64,000 nucleotides of DNA, from the NCBI GenBank assembly GCA_016931995.1, contig JAFGDS010000134.1, positions 1 to 64,000 of the forward strand, written 5' to 3'. Each line of letters begins with the position of its first letter. Within the stretch, counting starts at the first letter, position 1. The position numbers and the translations under genes are program-made. Below the pieces are notes generated by a model. The model was not told where the DNA came from and did not search any database. It saw only the letters and a list, made by a program, of their open reading frames with translations. Positions 51,561-61,322 of this stretch are shown one piece after another. This stretch comes from Pirellulales bacterium (GTDB lineage Bacteria; Planctomycetota; Planctomycetia; Pirellulales; Thermoguttaceae).

Positions 51561-54380
51561 TCATTTCGACCGACACCGCAGGTAAAGGAGTACCTCTTTT
51601 CTACTGATTCCGTCGGGCAGTCCGTCCCGCGTCGCCAGGTCTGGCTCTTCCTGGCCGGGCAAAACCACCCGGCGAAGTCGCTCCATGGCCCGCGGATCGA
51701 AACACAACTCGACCGGCACGGGCCGGCCGTCGGCGGCGGCCTGGATCGCGTGATCCACCAACGTCTCCCGCGGCAGGCCGCGGACGCGGACGCATTCGTC
51801 CAAGGAAAAACCCGCCGCGAGCAGCCGCCAGGTCCAATAGGAATCCCCCTGCTCCGCCGGACAAGCCGGCGAGGCTTCCCGCCGCGTCCCCACGTCTGCC
51901 TGCGGCGCCGCATCCCGCGCCGGCGCCGCCTCGGCGGTCGCCCGCGTTTCGGCCGCCTCGCGAAGAAGGGCCAATAGCGCGGGCCCATGCCGCCGGAGCT
52001 TCGCCGGGCCGATGCCCTTGACGGCCAGCAGGGCCTCGGGCGATTGCGGCCGCCGCCGGGCCAACTCGTCCAGCGTGGCATTGCTCAGGACGTAATGCGG
52101 CGGCAAGCCAGTCGACTCGGATGCCTCGCGCCGCCAGGTCTTCAGTCGGGCCAGAACGTCGGGGTCGATGGCCGACGGTATTTCGGTGGAAGGCTCCGAA
52201 AGCGGCTCGGCGGGCGCCTCGCCCTCCCGACCGTCGCTGCCGCCAGACGGCAAACCGGCGCGGCGGGCGCCCGTGAGCTTGTCCAGCAGATCGTCCGGGA
52301 TGGGCAGGCCGGATTCGATGCTGGCCGCGCCCCGCATCACCTCCGCGCCCCGGTCGGTCAGATGCACGACCGGCAGATTCGGCTCGACGTACGTCTGCGC
52401 AAGATGGCCGGTGACGATCAGGGCGTCGACCAGCGCGGCCGCCTCCGGCTGCGTCAGGTGCGCGAGCAATCCGTACGTGCTCAGCCGTTTCATGCCGAGC
52501 TTCTCCATCCGGGCGGAGTTGCTGCCGCGGAGCATTTGGGCAATGAGGTTCTTGCCGCAATCGCAACGCACCTGCTGTTGGACGCGGGCCACGCCGCTGA
52601 GCACGATCCGAACCGTCTTGAGCAGCTCGGAGTCCGTCTCGACGGCCGGCGCGGCGACGGCCGCGGCCCGCGGGCGGACCCGGCAATTGTCACAATGCCC
52701 GCACGCCTCGTCGCCCGGCTCGTCGAAGTACTCGAGAATGGTCCGCTGCCGGCATTGCCGCGTGGTGGCGAAGAAGATCACCTGCCGGAGCTTGTCGTAC
52801 TCGGCCGCCTTGCGGCTCTCGAGCGCCGCGAAGTCGATATCCAATTCTTCGGGCGCGACGTCGCGGCGGATCATCCGGATCGCGCGGCCGCGGAACGGCG
52901 GCACGTAGGTGAAGACGTCCAATTCGTTCAACTGGCGGAGCGTCTGGCCGAGCGCGGCCGGATCGGCGTCCAACTGGCGCGCCAACGCGTGCAGGCGGAA
53001 GGGGACCAACTCATTGCGCCGCGGGCCGACCATCCCCTGGACCGCCTGGAGCACGCGGCGCCGGGTCGTCGCCTGGCGAGGCAGCAGGTCCACCAGGTTG
53101 GGCAGCTCGCTGTCCAGCCGCACGGCGGCCATGTTCTCCGAGGCGACGAGCCGTTCGAGGACGCCGGCCGCTTCAAGCAACTGCTCGCACGCGCCCACGC
53201 CGTCGGCCGCGATGGGCAGACCCAGCGACTCCTTGATTTCCTGCTGCGTCAGCTCGACCGGATCGTTCTTTTGCGCGGCAAGGCATTCGTAAACCCGCTC
53301 GACGTACTCCCGCGCGGGATAGGCGCTTTCGATGAACCACTCCTGGAGATGCCGGTCCGCGGGATGATAGAGCATGACGCAGCGCGAGGGCTTGCCGTCG
53401 CGGCCGGCGCGGCCGGCTTCCTGGTAATAGCCTTCGAGCGTGCCCGGCAGATTGTAGTGAATGACGAAGCGGACGTCGGGCTTGTCGATGCCCATGCCGA
53501 AGGCCGTGGTGGCCACCACGATTTCCGCGCGGCCCTGCATGAAGGCCTCTTGGGCCGCCTTGCGCTGCTGCGGCAGAAGACCGGCGTGGTATGCCTGGGT
53601 GGGCCGCCGCGTCCGGCCCGCGATCAGCTCGGCCACGTCCTCGGTCCGCCGGCGCGTCGAGGCGTAGACAATGCCCGAGCCGGGTGTCTCGGCCAACACG
53701 CGCAGAAGCAGCTCGTCCTTGTCGCGTTCCGTGCGCGGCGCGAGAACCTCGTAATCGAGGTTGGGCCGCGCGAAACCGGTGATGAAGATCTTCGGATCGG
53801 CCAGATCGAGCTGCTCGACGATGTCGCGGCGGACCGCGTCGGTGGCCGTGGCCGTCAGGGCGATGGTGGTGGGCTTGCCGAGCTTGTGGCGGAAGTGCCC
53901 CAGCCGGGCGTAATCCGGTCGGAAATCGTGCCCCCACTGGCTGATGCAGTGCGCCTCGTCCACCGCCAACAGCGCCAGCCGCACGGCGCGGACCGCCTCG
54001 AGAAACCGCTCGCTGCGAAACCGCTCCGGCACGACGTACACGATCCGGTACCGTCCGGCGGCGATCTCGTCCAATCGCTCGTGCTGCTCGGACACGGAGA
54101 GCGTGCTGTTGATGTAAGTGACGGCGACGCCGCGCGATTGAAGCTGATCGACCTGATCCTTCATCAGGGCAATCAGCGGCGAGACCACGAGCGTCAGCCC
54201 GTCCATCGCCACCGCGGGAAGCTGATAGCAGAGGCTCTTTCCGCCGCCGGTGGGCATCACGCACAGGCAGTCCCGCCCGGCCAGCACGGCCGACACGACC
54301 GCCTTCTGGCCCGGGCGAAACGCCGAGAGTCCAAACCGCGGCAAATACGCCTCAGGTTGCGCGAGGTTCGCCTGCTTCAC
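51561..54380 (-). CDS. recQ: ATP-dependent DNA helicase RecQ
   Basis: The 939-residue helicase unwinds recombination intermediates 3' to 5'. The helicase core (about 1-345) has MPTGGGKSLCYQLPA (motif I), VDEAHCISQWGHDFRPDY (motif II), GIDKPDVRFVIHYNLP and QEAGRAGRDG. The RQC region follows with the zinc cysteines (CRQRTILEYF and CGHCDNC), and an HRDC domain (about 735-805) and a C-terminal HTH-like block (about 860-900) complete it. It is longer than E. coli RecQ (about 610 residues) because of the extra C-terminal domains. GTG at 54380 is the likely start. Confidence 0.92.
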   Translation of the reverse strand: MKQANLAQPEAYLPRFGLSAFRPGQKAVVSAVLAGRDCLCVMPTGGGKSLCYQLPAVAMDGLTLVVSPLIALMKDQVDQLQSRGVAVTYINSTLSVSEQHERLDEIAAGRYRIVYVVPERFRSERFLEAVRAVRLALLAVDEAHCISQWGHDFRPDYARLGHFRHKLGKPTTIALTATATDAVRRDIVEQLDLADPKIFITGFARPNLDYEVLAPRTERDKDELLLRVLAETPGSGIVYASTRRRTEDVAELIAGRTRRPTQAYHAGLLPQQRKAAQEAFMQGRAEIVVATTAFGMGIDKPDVRFVIHYNLPGTLEGYYQEAGRAGRDGKPSRCVMLYHPADRHLQEWFIESAYPAREYVERVYECLAAQKNDPVELTQQEIKESLGLPIAADGVGACEQLLEAAGVLERLVASENMAAVRLDSELPNLVDLLPRQATTRRRVLQAVQGMVGPRRNELVPFRLHALARQLDADPAALGQTLRQLNELDVFTYVPPFRGRAIRMIRRDVAPEELDIDFAALESRKAAEYDKLRQVIFFATTRQCRQRTILEYFDEPGDEACGHCDNCRVRPRAAAVAAPAVETDSELLKTVRIVLSGVARVQQQVRCDCGKNLIAQMLRGSNSARMEKLGMKRLSTYGLLAHLTQPEAAALVDALIVTGHLAQTYVEPNLPVVHLTDRGAEVMRGAASIESGLPIPDDLLDKLTGARRAGLPSGGSDGREGEAPAEPLSEPSTEIPSAIDPDVLARLKTWRREASESTGLPPHYVLSNATLDELARRRPQSPEALLAVKGIGPAKLRRHGPALLALLREAAETRATAEAAPARDAAPQADVGTRREASPACPAEQGDSYWTWRLLAAGFSLDECVRVRGLPRETLVDHAIQAAADGRPVPVELCFDPRAMERLRRVVLPGQEEPDLATRDGLPDGISRKEVLLYLRCRSK

Positions 54381-54472
54381 GTCGTGCTCGCCGCGGCAAG
54401 GAGAGGAAGAACGAGACACCGTCCATGGCGGGCATTATCCCACGGGACGCCGCGGGCGACAACGGCCTCCGC

Positions 54473-55738
54473 TCACCGCGTGGCGGGCGACGCGGCGTGG
54501 GAAAGCCAGTGGGGGGCCGGCGGCGGGAGGGGAACGGGCCGTTCGGCGGGCGGCAAGGCCACGTAAAACGTGCTGCCGCGGCCGGGCGCCGACTCCAGCC
54601 AGATGCGGCCGCCCAGCCGCTCGACGATCTTCTTGACGATCGAAAGGCCGGCCCCGGTGCCGTCGTACTTCTTCCGGCTGTGAAGCCGGCGGAAGAGCGC
54701 GAAGATCTCCTCGTGGTGCCGCGGCTCGATCCCAATGCCGTTGTCGCGGACGAAGATCGTGCACGGGTCGCCGAGGCTGGCGCCGATTTCGACGCGCGGC
54801 GCGGCGCTCTCGTTGTACTTCAGCCCGTTGGAAATCAGGTTGGCCAGCACGGTGCCCAACAGCGCCGCGTCGCCCAACACGACCGGCAGCACGCTGACGA
54901 TCTCCACCCGCGCGCGGCGGCGGTCGATCACGGCGCGCATGGCGTCGAGCTGCCCCTGGAGGACCTGCATCAAATCCACCTCGTGACGCGGGTTCTCGGC
55001 GCGGCCGACGCGGCAGTAGGTCAGGACGTGATCGATCTGGTCGGCCAGCCGCTCGCACATGGCCACGATGGCCTCGAGCCGCCGCACGCCCTCCTTGTCG
55101 ATTTGATCCTTGTAGTCCTCCAGGAGGATCTCGCAATACGCTTCGATTCCCTGCAACGGCTCCTTCAGGTCGTGGGACGCGATGTAGGTGAAATCGTCCA
55201 GGTCGCGATGGATGGCGTCGAGCCGCGCGGCTCGGGCGGCCAGCTCGGCGGTTTGCCGCTCGATCCGCGCCCGGGCGGCCTCGACCTCGCGGGAATTCCG
55301 GAGCAGCTCCGTCTCGATTCGCTTGCGTTCGACGGCGTGGCGAATGGTTCGGGCCAAGAGGCGGCCGCCGAGGTCCGCCTTGGGCAGCCAGTCCTGGGCA
55401 CCCTGCTGGATGGCTTCCACGGCCAGGTCCTCGTCGTCGGCGCCGGTCAGCACGATAATGGGCAGCGACGCCGAGACCGCGCGCAGTCGCGCGAGGGCGT
55501 CGAGCCCCGGCGACTCGTCCAGCGGGAGGTCGAGCAGGGCCACGTCGAAACGCTTGCCCTCGCCCAGCAGGTCCACCGCCGATTCCAAACGCAATACGTG
55601 CGTCACCGTGAACCCGCCGCCGTGCGGCTCCATCGCGCCGCCCAACTTGTCCAGTACGAGTGTGAAACGTCGCGCGTCGCGCGGATGAGGCTCGACGAGC
55701 AGCACCCGGGTTTGGGCCTTCCTCGCTCCCTGCCGCAT
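54473..55738 (-). CDS. Receiver-histidine kinase (response regulator fused to a phytochrome-like kinase)
   Basis: The 421-residue cytoplasmic protein starts with a receiver domain (about 10-140, phosphoacceptor in VALLDLPLDESPG), then a coiled coil, a HisKA dimerisation domain with IASHDLKEPLQGIEAY (about 190-205) and a HATPase domain with an N-box (LANLISNGLKYNES), the G1 box DNGIGIEPRHHEEIF and GTGAGLSIVKKIVERLGGRIWLES. Receiver-first kinases of this type often act as light- or phosphorelay-linked sensors without a membrane segment. AGGAG lies about eight bases before ATG 55738. Confidence 0.85.
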   Translation of the reverse strand: MRQGARKAQTRVLLVEPHPRDARRFTLVLDKLGGAMEPHGGGFTVTHVLRLESAVDLLGEGKRFDVALLDLPLDESPGLDALARLRAVSASLPIIVLTGADDEDLAVEAIQQGAQDWLPKADLGGRLLARTIRHAVERKRIETELLRNSREVEAARARIERQTAELAARAARLDAIHRDLDDFTYIASHDLKEPLQGIEAYCEILLEDYKDQIDKEGVRRLEAIVAMCERLADQIDHVLTYCRVGRAENPRHEVDLMQVLQGQLDAMRAVIDRRRARVEIVSVLPVVLGDAALLGTVLANLISNGLKYNESAAPRVEIGASLGDPCTIFVRDNGIGIEPRHHEEIFALFRRLHSRKKYDGTGAGLSIVKKIVERLGGRIWLESAPGRGSTFYVALPPAERPVPLPPPAPHWLSHAASPATR

Positions 55739-55926
55739 GGCCGTTCTCCTCGATGCGGACGCTTCGTACCACCGCTGGGCGTGGCCAACCGGGCGCGTAC
55801 GCCCCGCTTCTTTCTTCGTCCAAGACCGGTGGTCTGGACCAGACTCCCGGCCGTATCCGCCCCATCCGGAACGGTCGCCGCGGACGGACCGGGAAAAGCA
55901 CCCGAACGAGGGGGCGGGAAGATCGG

Positions 55927-56025
55927 CCTGGGCGCCATGCCCACGTTTGTCGCGGGCATGTTTTGCCGAGAAATGCCATGCATGGCCACGCAAACGGCCA
56001 TGGCGCCCGCCACGATTCCGCGAGA
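55927..56025. repeat. GGCGCCATGCCCACG...CATGCATGGCCACG...ATGGCGCC repeat
   Basis: Third copy of the 7783-7869 family, in the 293-base gap between the kinase gene and the sigma factor gene, where no gene is seen. Confidence 0.65.
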
Positions 56026-56031
56026 CTCGCT

Positions 56032-56877
56032 CTACTGCGGCGCGCCTTCGAGGCTCTCGCCCAGCTTGTTGAGGGCTTCGGTTTCGATCTGGCGGACGCG
56101 CTCGCGGGTCAGCCCGAGCGTCTCGCCGATCTCCTTGAGCGTGCGGGGCTCGTTGTCGTCCAGGCCGAATCGCATCTTCAAGACGGTGGCCTCGCGCTGG
56201 TCCATGGTCTCCAGTTGCCGCAGCACGTGCGTGAGGTTGTCGTGATCGACCAGTTCCTCCTCGGGCGTGCGCACGCGCTCGTCCATGACCATCTCGCCCA
56301 GCGACCAGCCGGCTTCGGCCTGGTCCGTCTGCGGAGTCAGGTTGTAGATACGGATGGCCTTCTTGATAATGGGGAGTTTCTTGCGGGGTAGCCCGAGGAT
56401 GCGGGCAACCTCCTCGGGCGTGGGCGTGCGGCCGAGCTCCTCGGCCAGGCGCGTGCTGGCGCGTCGCCACTTCGAGAGCAACTCGACCATGTAGGCCGGA
56501 ATGCGGATCGTCTTGGCCGTGTTGATCAGCGCCCGCTTGATCGACTGCTTGATCCAATAGCTTGCGTAGGTCGAGAATCGGGTACCCATGGCGGGATCGA
56601 ACCCCTCGACCGCGCGGAGCAGGCCCAGATTGCCCTCTTCGATCAGGTCTTGCAGGCCGAGCCCCTTGCCCGTGTATCCCCGGGCGATGTTGACCACCAG
56701 CCGGAGATTGGCGCGGACCATGCGGTCGCGGGCGTGGATGTCGCCGTTGCCGATGGCGATGGCCAATTCCTGCTCGTCGTCGGCCGACAGGAGCTGCGTC
56801 TCGTTGATCTCGCGGAGGTACGTCTCCAGCGGCGACTGGACCGAGGCGAGGGAAGGTTTTCGCTGCGTGGCGGGCAT
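56032..56877 (-). CDS. RNA polymerase sigma factor, RpoD family (group 2-like)
   Basis: The 281-residue sigma-70-family protein has region 1.2 (about 15-45, SPLETYLREINETQLLSADDEQEL), region 2 with GLQDLIEEGNLGLLRAVEGFDPAMGTRFSTYASYWIKQSI, region 3, and region 4 with TLKEIGETLGLTRERVRQIETEAL, so it recognises -10 and -35 elements. It lacks the acidic region 1.1 and is shorter than a primary sigma factor, so it is probably a group 2 or a compact primary form. The only visible start is ATG at 56877. Confidence 0.86.
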   Translation of the reverse strand: MPATQRKPSLASVQSPLETYLREINETQLLSADDEQELAIAIGNGDIHARDRMVRANLRLVVNIARGYTGKGLGLQDLIEEGNLGLLRAVEGFDPAMGTRFSTYASYWIKQSIKRALINTAKTIRIPAYMVELLSKWRRASTRLAEELGRTPTPEEVARILGLPRKKLPIIKKAIRIYNLTPQTDQAEAGWSLGEMVMDERVRTPEEELVDHDNLTHVLRQLETMDQREATVLKMRFGLDDNEPRTLKEIGETLGLTRERVRQIETEALNKLGESLEGAPQ

Positions 56878-57008
56878 GGTGCGGGCATACCGTGAGTGGA
56901 CAAAGGTAATTCAACCAGACACCACTATCGACGCGCGGGCCCCGTCTTCTGCACTCCGGCGCCGCCGCGGAGAGGTGGGGCGGATGTGCGCGAGGTTCGG
57001 GCAATGCC

Positions 57009-57047
57009 GAAAAGAACGGCCCCGCCGGTGGTAGGCCGGCGGGGCCG
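57009..57047 (-). terminator. Rho-independent terminator downstream of rpsA
   Basis: CGGCCCCGCCGG at 57017-57028 pairs with CCGGCGGGGCCG at 57036-57047. On the minus strand it is followed by TTCTTTTC. It lies about 75 bases beyond the stop of the S1 gene. Confidence 0.6.
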
Positions 57048-57120
57048 TGCAAAGCGATCCAAGCAAACCGCGCTCGCGGCGATCGGAGCGGTTCTCCGGT
57101 CGTCCGCGCGCGGCGGTGGG

Positions 57121-58953
57121 TTACGACGATTCTGCCGATTCTGCCTCGTCCGAGCCTTGCGACGCGGAGCGAGGCTTGATCAGCGGTCCGCTGCTGTCGC
57201 CAACGCCGCCCTTGAGCGTGGCGGGATCGACGCCGGGCGACGCCGCCTCGGCGTGGCCCTCGGCTTTCTTCTTGGCCTCCTCGGCCTCGGCCTCTTCGGC
57301 CCATTCCACGCGTTTGCGCGACAAGCCGATCTTCCGCTCGTCCGGATCCACGCGGAGAACCTTGACCTCGATCTCCTCGCCCACCTTGACGATATCCTCG
57401 GGGTCCTCGACCTTGTGGTCGGCCAGCTCGGAGATGTGCAGCAGGCCCTCCAGGCCGTCCTCCAGCCCGACGAACACGCCGAAGTTCGTGATCTTCGTCA
57501 CCGTCCCCTTGACGATTTGCCCAAGCTCGTACTTGCTCGGGATGTCCTTGTCCCACGGATCCTCCCCAAGCTGCTTCAGTCCCAGGGCGATCCGCCGGCG
57601 CTGCTGGTCGACCGAGAGGACCTTGCACTCGAGCGTCTGGCCCTTTTCGACCACCTCGCTGGGATGGCTGATCTTGCGGGTCCACGACATGTCGCTGACG
57701 TGCAAGAGGCCGTCGATCCCCTCCTCGATCTCGATGAACGCGCCGTAGTTGGTCAGGTTGCGGACGATGCCGCTCACGAGGCTGTCCGGCGGGTAGCGAT
57801 GGGAGACCTCGTCCCAGGGGTTCTGCTGGGTCTGTTTCATGCCCAGGGAGATCTCTTGCTTTTCCTTGTTGATGCCCAGCACGACCACCTCGATTTCGTC
57901 GTCGATCTGCACGAGGTCGCTGGGATGGCCGATCCGCTTGGTCCACGACATCTCGCTGATGTGGACCAGGCCCTCGATGCCCTCCTCCAGCTTCACGAAG
58001 GCCCCGTAGCTCATCACGTTGACGACCGTGCCGCGGATGCGCGAGCCGACGGGGTACTTGCCTTCGACCTGCTCCCAGGGGCTGGCCGTTTTCTGCTTCA
58101 GGCCCAGGGCGATCTTTTCCTTCTCGCGGTCGATGTGGAGAATCTGAACTTCGAGCTCCTGGTCGATGGCGACCATTTCGGAGGGATGGTTGATGCGGCC
58201 CCAGCTCATGTCCGTGATGTGCAGGAGCCCGTCGATGCCGCCCAGATCGACGAACGCGCCGAATTCGGCGATGTTCTTGACGATGCCCTTGCGTCGCTGG
58301 CCGATCTCCAACTCGTCGAGCAATTGGGCTTTCTTCTCGGCCCGCTCGGCCTCGATCAGCGACCGGCGGCTGACGACGATGTTGCGCCGGGCCTCGTCGA
58401 TCTTCAGCACGATGCACTGGATCGTTCGGCCGATGTAGTCGCCGATGTCGGCCGGGCGGCGGATGTCGACCTGGCTGGCCGGGAGAAACACGTTCACGCC
58501 GATGTCCACGAGGAGACCGCCCTTGATCTTCCGCGTCACCTCGCCGGTCACGACGTCGCCCTCCTGGACGGTCTCCATGACCTTCATCCAGGCTTCGATC
58601 TTCTCGGCCTTCCGCTTGCTGAGGCTGATCATGCCGCGGGCCTCGTCGATGCGGCCCATGACGTCCTCGACGTCCTCGATGAGGACTTTGATCTGTTGGC
58701 CCCGCTCGGGCGGCGGCTCGTCGTCCTCCCATTCATTGCGGAGGATCACGCCTTCGCTCTTGTAGCCGACGTCCACGAGCACGTAGTCGCCGTCCACCCG
58801 GAGCACCTTGCCCTGCACGATCTGGTTGACGGCCACCTCTTGGCTGCCCCAATTCAGATCGTCCGGCATGTTGCCTTCCAGGGCAGCCTCGAGCTCGCGC
58901 TGCCATTCCTCCTCGCTAAGATCCAAGCCTCGAATTAGGTTACGGTTGACCAT
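57121..58953 (-). CDS. rpsA: 30S ribosomal protein S1
   Basis: The 610-residue protein has six S1 RNA-binding domains, each with the VxGxVxxIxxxGAFVxL pattern, such as KGIVKNIAEFGAFVDLGG, RGTVVNVMSYGAFVKLEE, SGIVRNLTNYGAFIEIEE and KGTVTKITNFGVFVGLED, followed by HISEMSW-like segments. The first two are more diverged, as in other S1 proteins that bind the ribosome. It helps the 30S subunit bind structured mRNA. An acidic, disordered tail ends the protein. ATG at 58953 is preferred over the extra N-terminal frame; the leader from the predicted promoter is about 165 bases. Confidence 0.92.
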   Translation of the reverse strand: MVNRNLIRGLDLSEEEWQRELEAALEGNMPDDLNWGSQEVAVNQIVQGKVLRVDGDYVLVDVGYKSEGVILRNEWEDDEPPPERGQQIKVLIEDVEDVMGRIDEARGMISLSKRKAEKIEAWMKVMETVQEGDVVTGEVTRKIKGGLLVDIGVNVFLPASQVDIRRPADIGDYIGRTIQCIVLKIDEARRNIVVSRRSLIEAERAEKKAQLLDELEIGQRRKGIVKNIAEFGAFVDLGGIDGLLHITDMSWGRINHPSEMVAIDQELEVQILHIDREKEKIALGLKQKTASPWEQVEGKYPVGSRIRGTVVNVMSYGAFVKLEEGIEGLVHISEMSWTKRIGHPSDLVQIDDEIEVVVLGINKEKQEISLGMKQTQQNPWDEVSHRYPPDSLVSGIVRNLTNYGAFIEIEEGIDGLLHVSDMSWTRKISHPSEVVEKGQTLECKVLSVDQQRRRIALGLKQLGEDPWDKDIPSKYELGQIVKGTVTKITNFGVFVGLEDGLEGLLHISELADHKVEDPEDIVKVGEEIEVKVLRVDPDERKIGLSRKRVEWAEEAEAEEAKKKAEGHAEAASPGVDPATLKGGVGDSSGPLIKPRSASQGSDEAESAESS

Positions 58954-59123
58954 AGTCTTGTTGGTTGCGACCTCGATGGGTGATGACGCCCGGTCGTTGC
59001 GACCGCCCGCCCGCGACGGCTCGGCGCCGCCGGACGCAACACCCTCTGGGGAACGAAAAAGAATCCGCGTCCGTGCCCGGCCCCCCAACGCGAGGGACAA
59101 CCGCGAGCGTAGACGAATCGGTA

Positions 59124-59152
59124 AATGTAACAGGTCTGGCGGCCTCTGGCAA
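59124..59152 (-). promoter_or_regulatory. Promoter of rpsA
   Basis: On the minus strand TTGCCA (59147-59152) and TACATT (59124-59129) are 17 bases apart. Confidence 0.5.
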
Positions 59153-59345
59153 CGGCACCGCCGCCGGCACCGGGACCCGTGGACCGATTAACGGCGCGAA
59201 GGCTCCGGACGAGGTGACGCGCTACCCTCCGTCAGGCCGCGGAGAACGGCCAGGTCCCCAATCCCGCCTCTCATGCCGTGTGGCGAAGCCGTCTGGCGGC
59301 GTCGGGCCGCCCGTCCCAACAGCCGAATTGGGGTCCTCGGGCTGC

Positions 59346-59374
59346 TTGACACCCTGTCGAGCCGACGTTAGGTT
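59346..59374 (+). promoter_or_regulatory. Promoter upstream of the prenyltransferase/Exb operon
   Basis: TTGACA at 59346-59351 and TAGGTT at 59369-59374 are exactly 17 bases apart, with a consensus -35 box. It is the closest match to a sigma-70 promoter in the window. Confidence 0.6.
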
Positions 59375-59672
59375 AAAAGTCTTCTGGGGGCCCACCTTTG
59401 GTGTGTCCCTGCTGCCTGGGGGGGTGTTCCGCCATGGATGCGCATTTCGTGCGCGGGTGGCGGGATGGGTGTTGTCGCGACCGGCCGTGAAGTGGTGGTC
59501 GCCGATGCGTTGGTGACGAACGCGTCGGCGAGGTTGCGCATGGCGCCGCGAATCTGCAATCGCGGCGCCGGACGGTGGTTTCGCACGGCGGGGGAGGCTC
59601 GTGCGGAATTATCCCGGTCCGTTGGGCATGAGTCCGGAACGCTCGTGCCGAAAGGAACCCGCGAGGGAGAAG

Positions 59673-61319
59673 ATGCCCGTGCAACGCGCTACATCGATAC
59701 GCGGCGGCATCGGCGCGGCGCTGTGCGCGACGGCCATGCTATGCTCCGTCGCGGGGGGCTACACCACGACGAGCCCCGAGGTGGTGGGCATGATCTCGCG
59801 GGCGTTGCCGTACCTCGAGGCCGCCGGCGACAGCCGGCCGGGCGGCATGGCCGTGATCGGGCTGGCCCTGGTCAAGGCCCGGGTCCCGCTGGATCATCCC
59901 AAACTGAAGGAGGTCGTGGAAACGATCCAGGCGGTCGTCGCCGATTCACCCGATCCCACCAAGATGAATCTCGACGTCTACAGCAACGGCCTGTGCATCA
60001 TCTTCCTGGTGGCATACGACCCGGACACGTACGCCAACGAGATCCGGGCGCTTTTGGCCTCGCTCGCCGCCAAACAGAAGCCGCACGGCGGATGGGGATA
60101 TCCCGAGCTGGACACCGGCGACACGTCGATGACCCAATACGGCGCGTTGAGCACCTGGGAGGCGAAGCAGGTCGGTTTCGCCATACCGCAAAAGTCGGTC
60201 GAACGCGTGGCCGACTGGCTCGTTCGCACGCAGGATCCCAGCGGCGCTTGGGGTTACCAGGGCAAGACGTCGCCCAATTACCAACCGGTTGCGCAAGAAG
60301 GGGTGCGGCCGTCCATGACGGCGGCCGGCTTGGGCAGCACGTACATCTGCGCCGACCTCTTGGGATTCATGCCGGAGGCGGTCGATCGCAACAACGCCCC
60401 CGCCTTGGCCCTGCGCGAGGTCTCGCGCAAGGAAGCCTCTCCCATCCAGAGGCGCGAACAGGTCCAGACCGCGTTCAATCCGGAACTCCTTCGCAACGCC
60501 CAAAAGCGCGGCAACAACTGGTTGACCGATCGCCCCCCCGTTGACCAAAGAACGCACGGATACACGCTCTACTACCTTTACGCCCTGGAACGCTGCCAGA
60601 GTTTCCGCGAGTTGGCCGAGGGCAGGGCCGATCGCGATCCCGCCAAGGAGGAAGGGCCCGTTTGGTACAACGACGGCGTCGATTGGCTCCGCGCCAACCA
60701 GCGCCAGGACGGCACTTGGGAGGCCGGGTGCAGCCAACCCATCGACACGTCCTTCGCCGTCCTCTTCCTCCTGCGGTCGATGCACCACAGCATCCAGCGG
60801 GCGCGGGGCTTCGGCGACGGGCTGCTGGTGGGAGGGCGAGGGCTGCCCACCGACGGCAACCTGGTTACGGTCGAAGACGGCAAGGTGGTGAGCAAGCCGA
60901 AGCAAAGCCCCTTCGAGGCCCTTCGGGCGGCGATGGACCGGGACGACTCCGACGCCGAGGCCCTGGCCGCCGCGGCCGCCCGCATCGACCAGATGCCGGC
61001 CAAGGAAAGCCGGCTCCTGGTAAGCGAATTTCGCCGGAAGATCGAGACCCTTCTGGCCAATCCGGACGCGGAGAAGCGCGCGGCGGCCGTGAAGATGCTC
61101 GCCCGCGGCGGCGACGTGGACAATGTCCCGCTGCTGATTCTGGCTCTGGAAGACCCCGATCTCGACGTGGTCCTCACGGCCCGCGACGGCCTGTGCCGGC
61201 TCACCCGCAAGTTCGAGGGCTTCGGGCCGTCCGACAATCCCACCGACCTGGAGCGCGCCCGCGCCGTTGCCAAGTGGAGAGCCTGGTATCTCTCCATCCG
61301 GCCGGACGCGGAGTTTTGA
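59673..61319 (+). CDS. Prenyltransferase/squalene-cyclase-like repeat protein, exported
   Basis: The 548-residue protein has a signal-like N-terminus (about 8-29, SIRGGIGAALCATAMLCSVAGG) and repeated alpha-barrel units with QxxDGxW/G patterns: KPHGGWGYPELDTGDTSMTQYGALS, RTQDPSGAWGYQG and ANQRQDGTWEAGC. These belong to the terpene cyclase/prenyltransferase superfamily, but the acidic DxDD catalytic motif of squalene-hopene cyclase is not visible, so the domain is probably structural or substrate-binding. The last 110 residues are a HEAT-like helical tail. ATG at 59673 follows GGGAG closely. It heads an operon with the membrane linker and Exb proteins. Confidence 0.7.
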   Translation: MPVQRATSIRGGIGAALCATAMLCSVAGGYTTTSPEVVGMISRALPYLEAAGDSRPGGMAVIGLALVKARVPLDHPKLKEVVETIQAVVADSPDPTKMNLDVYSNGLCIIFLVAYDPDTYANEIRALLASLAAKQKPHGGWGYPELDTGDTSMTQYGALSTWEAKQVGFAIPQKSVERVADWLVRTQDPSGAWGYQGKTSPNYQPVAQEGVRPSMTAAGLGSTYICADLLGFMPEAVDRNNAPALALREVSRKEASPIQRREQVQTAFNPELLRNAQKRGNNWLTDRPPVDQRTHGYTLYYLYALERCQSFRELAEGRADRDPAKEEGPVWYNDGVDWLRANQRQDGTWEAGCSQPIDTSFAVLFLLRSMHHSIQRARGFGDGLLVGGRGLPTDGNLVTVEDGKVVSKPKQSPFEALRAAMDRDDSDAEALAAAAARIDQMPAKESRLLVSEFRRKIETLLANPDAEKRAAAVKMLARGGDVDNVPLLILALEDPDLDVVLTARDGLCRLTRKFEGFGPSDNPTDLERARAVAKWRAWYLSIRPDAEF

Positions 61320-61322
61320 GCC

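Larger units (their letters stand above)
58954..59672. other. 719-base divergent intergenic region with two promoters
   Basis: Divergent promoters for rpsA (59124-59152) and for the downstream operon (59346-59374) lie within it. The approximately 290-base leader between the second promoter and the ATG at 59673 has no convincing reading frame and could hold a regulatory RNA. I could not match it to SRP, RNase P or 6S RNA. Confidence 0.5.

Noticed and set aside
59375-59672. SRP RNA, 6S RNA or RNase P RNA in the leader
   Set aside because: I could not match any conserved core (for example the GGAAG...AGCAG region of SRP RNA), so none is claimed.
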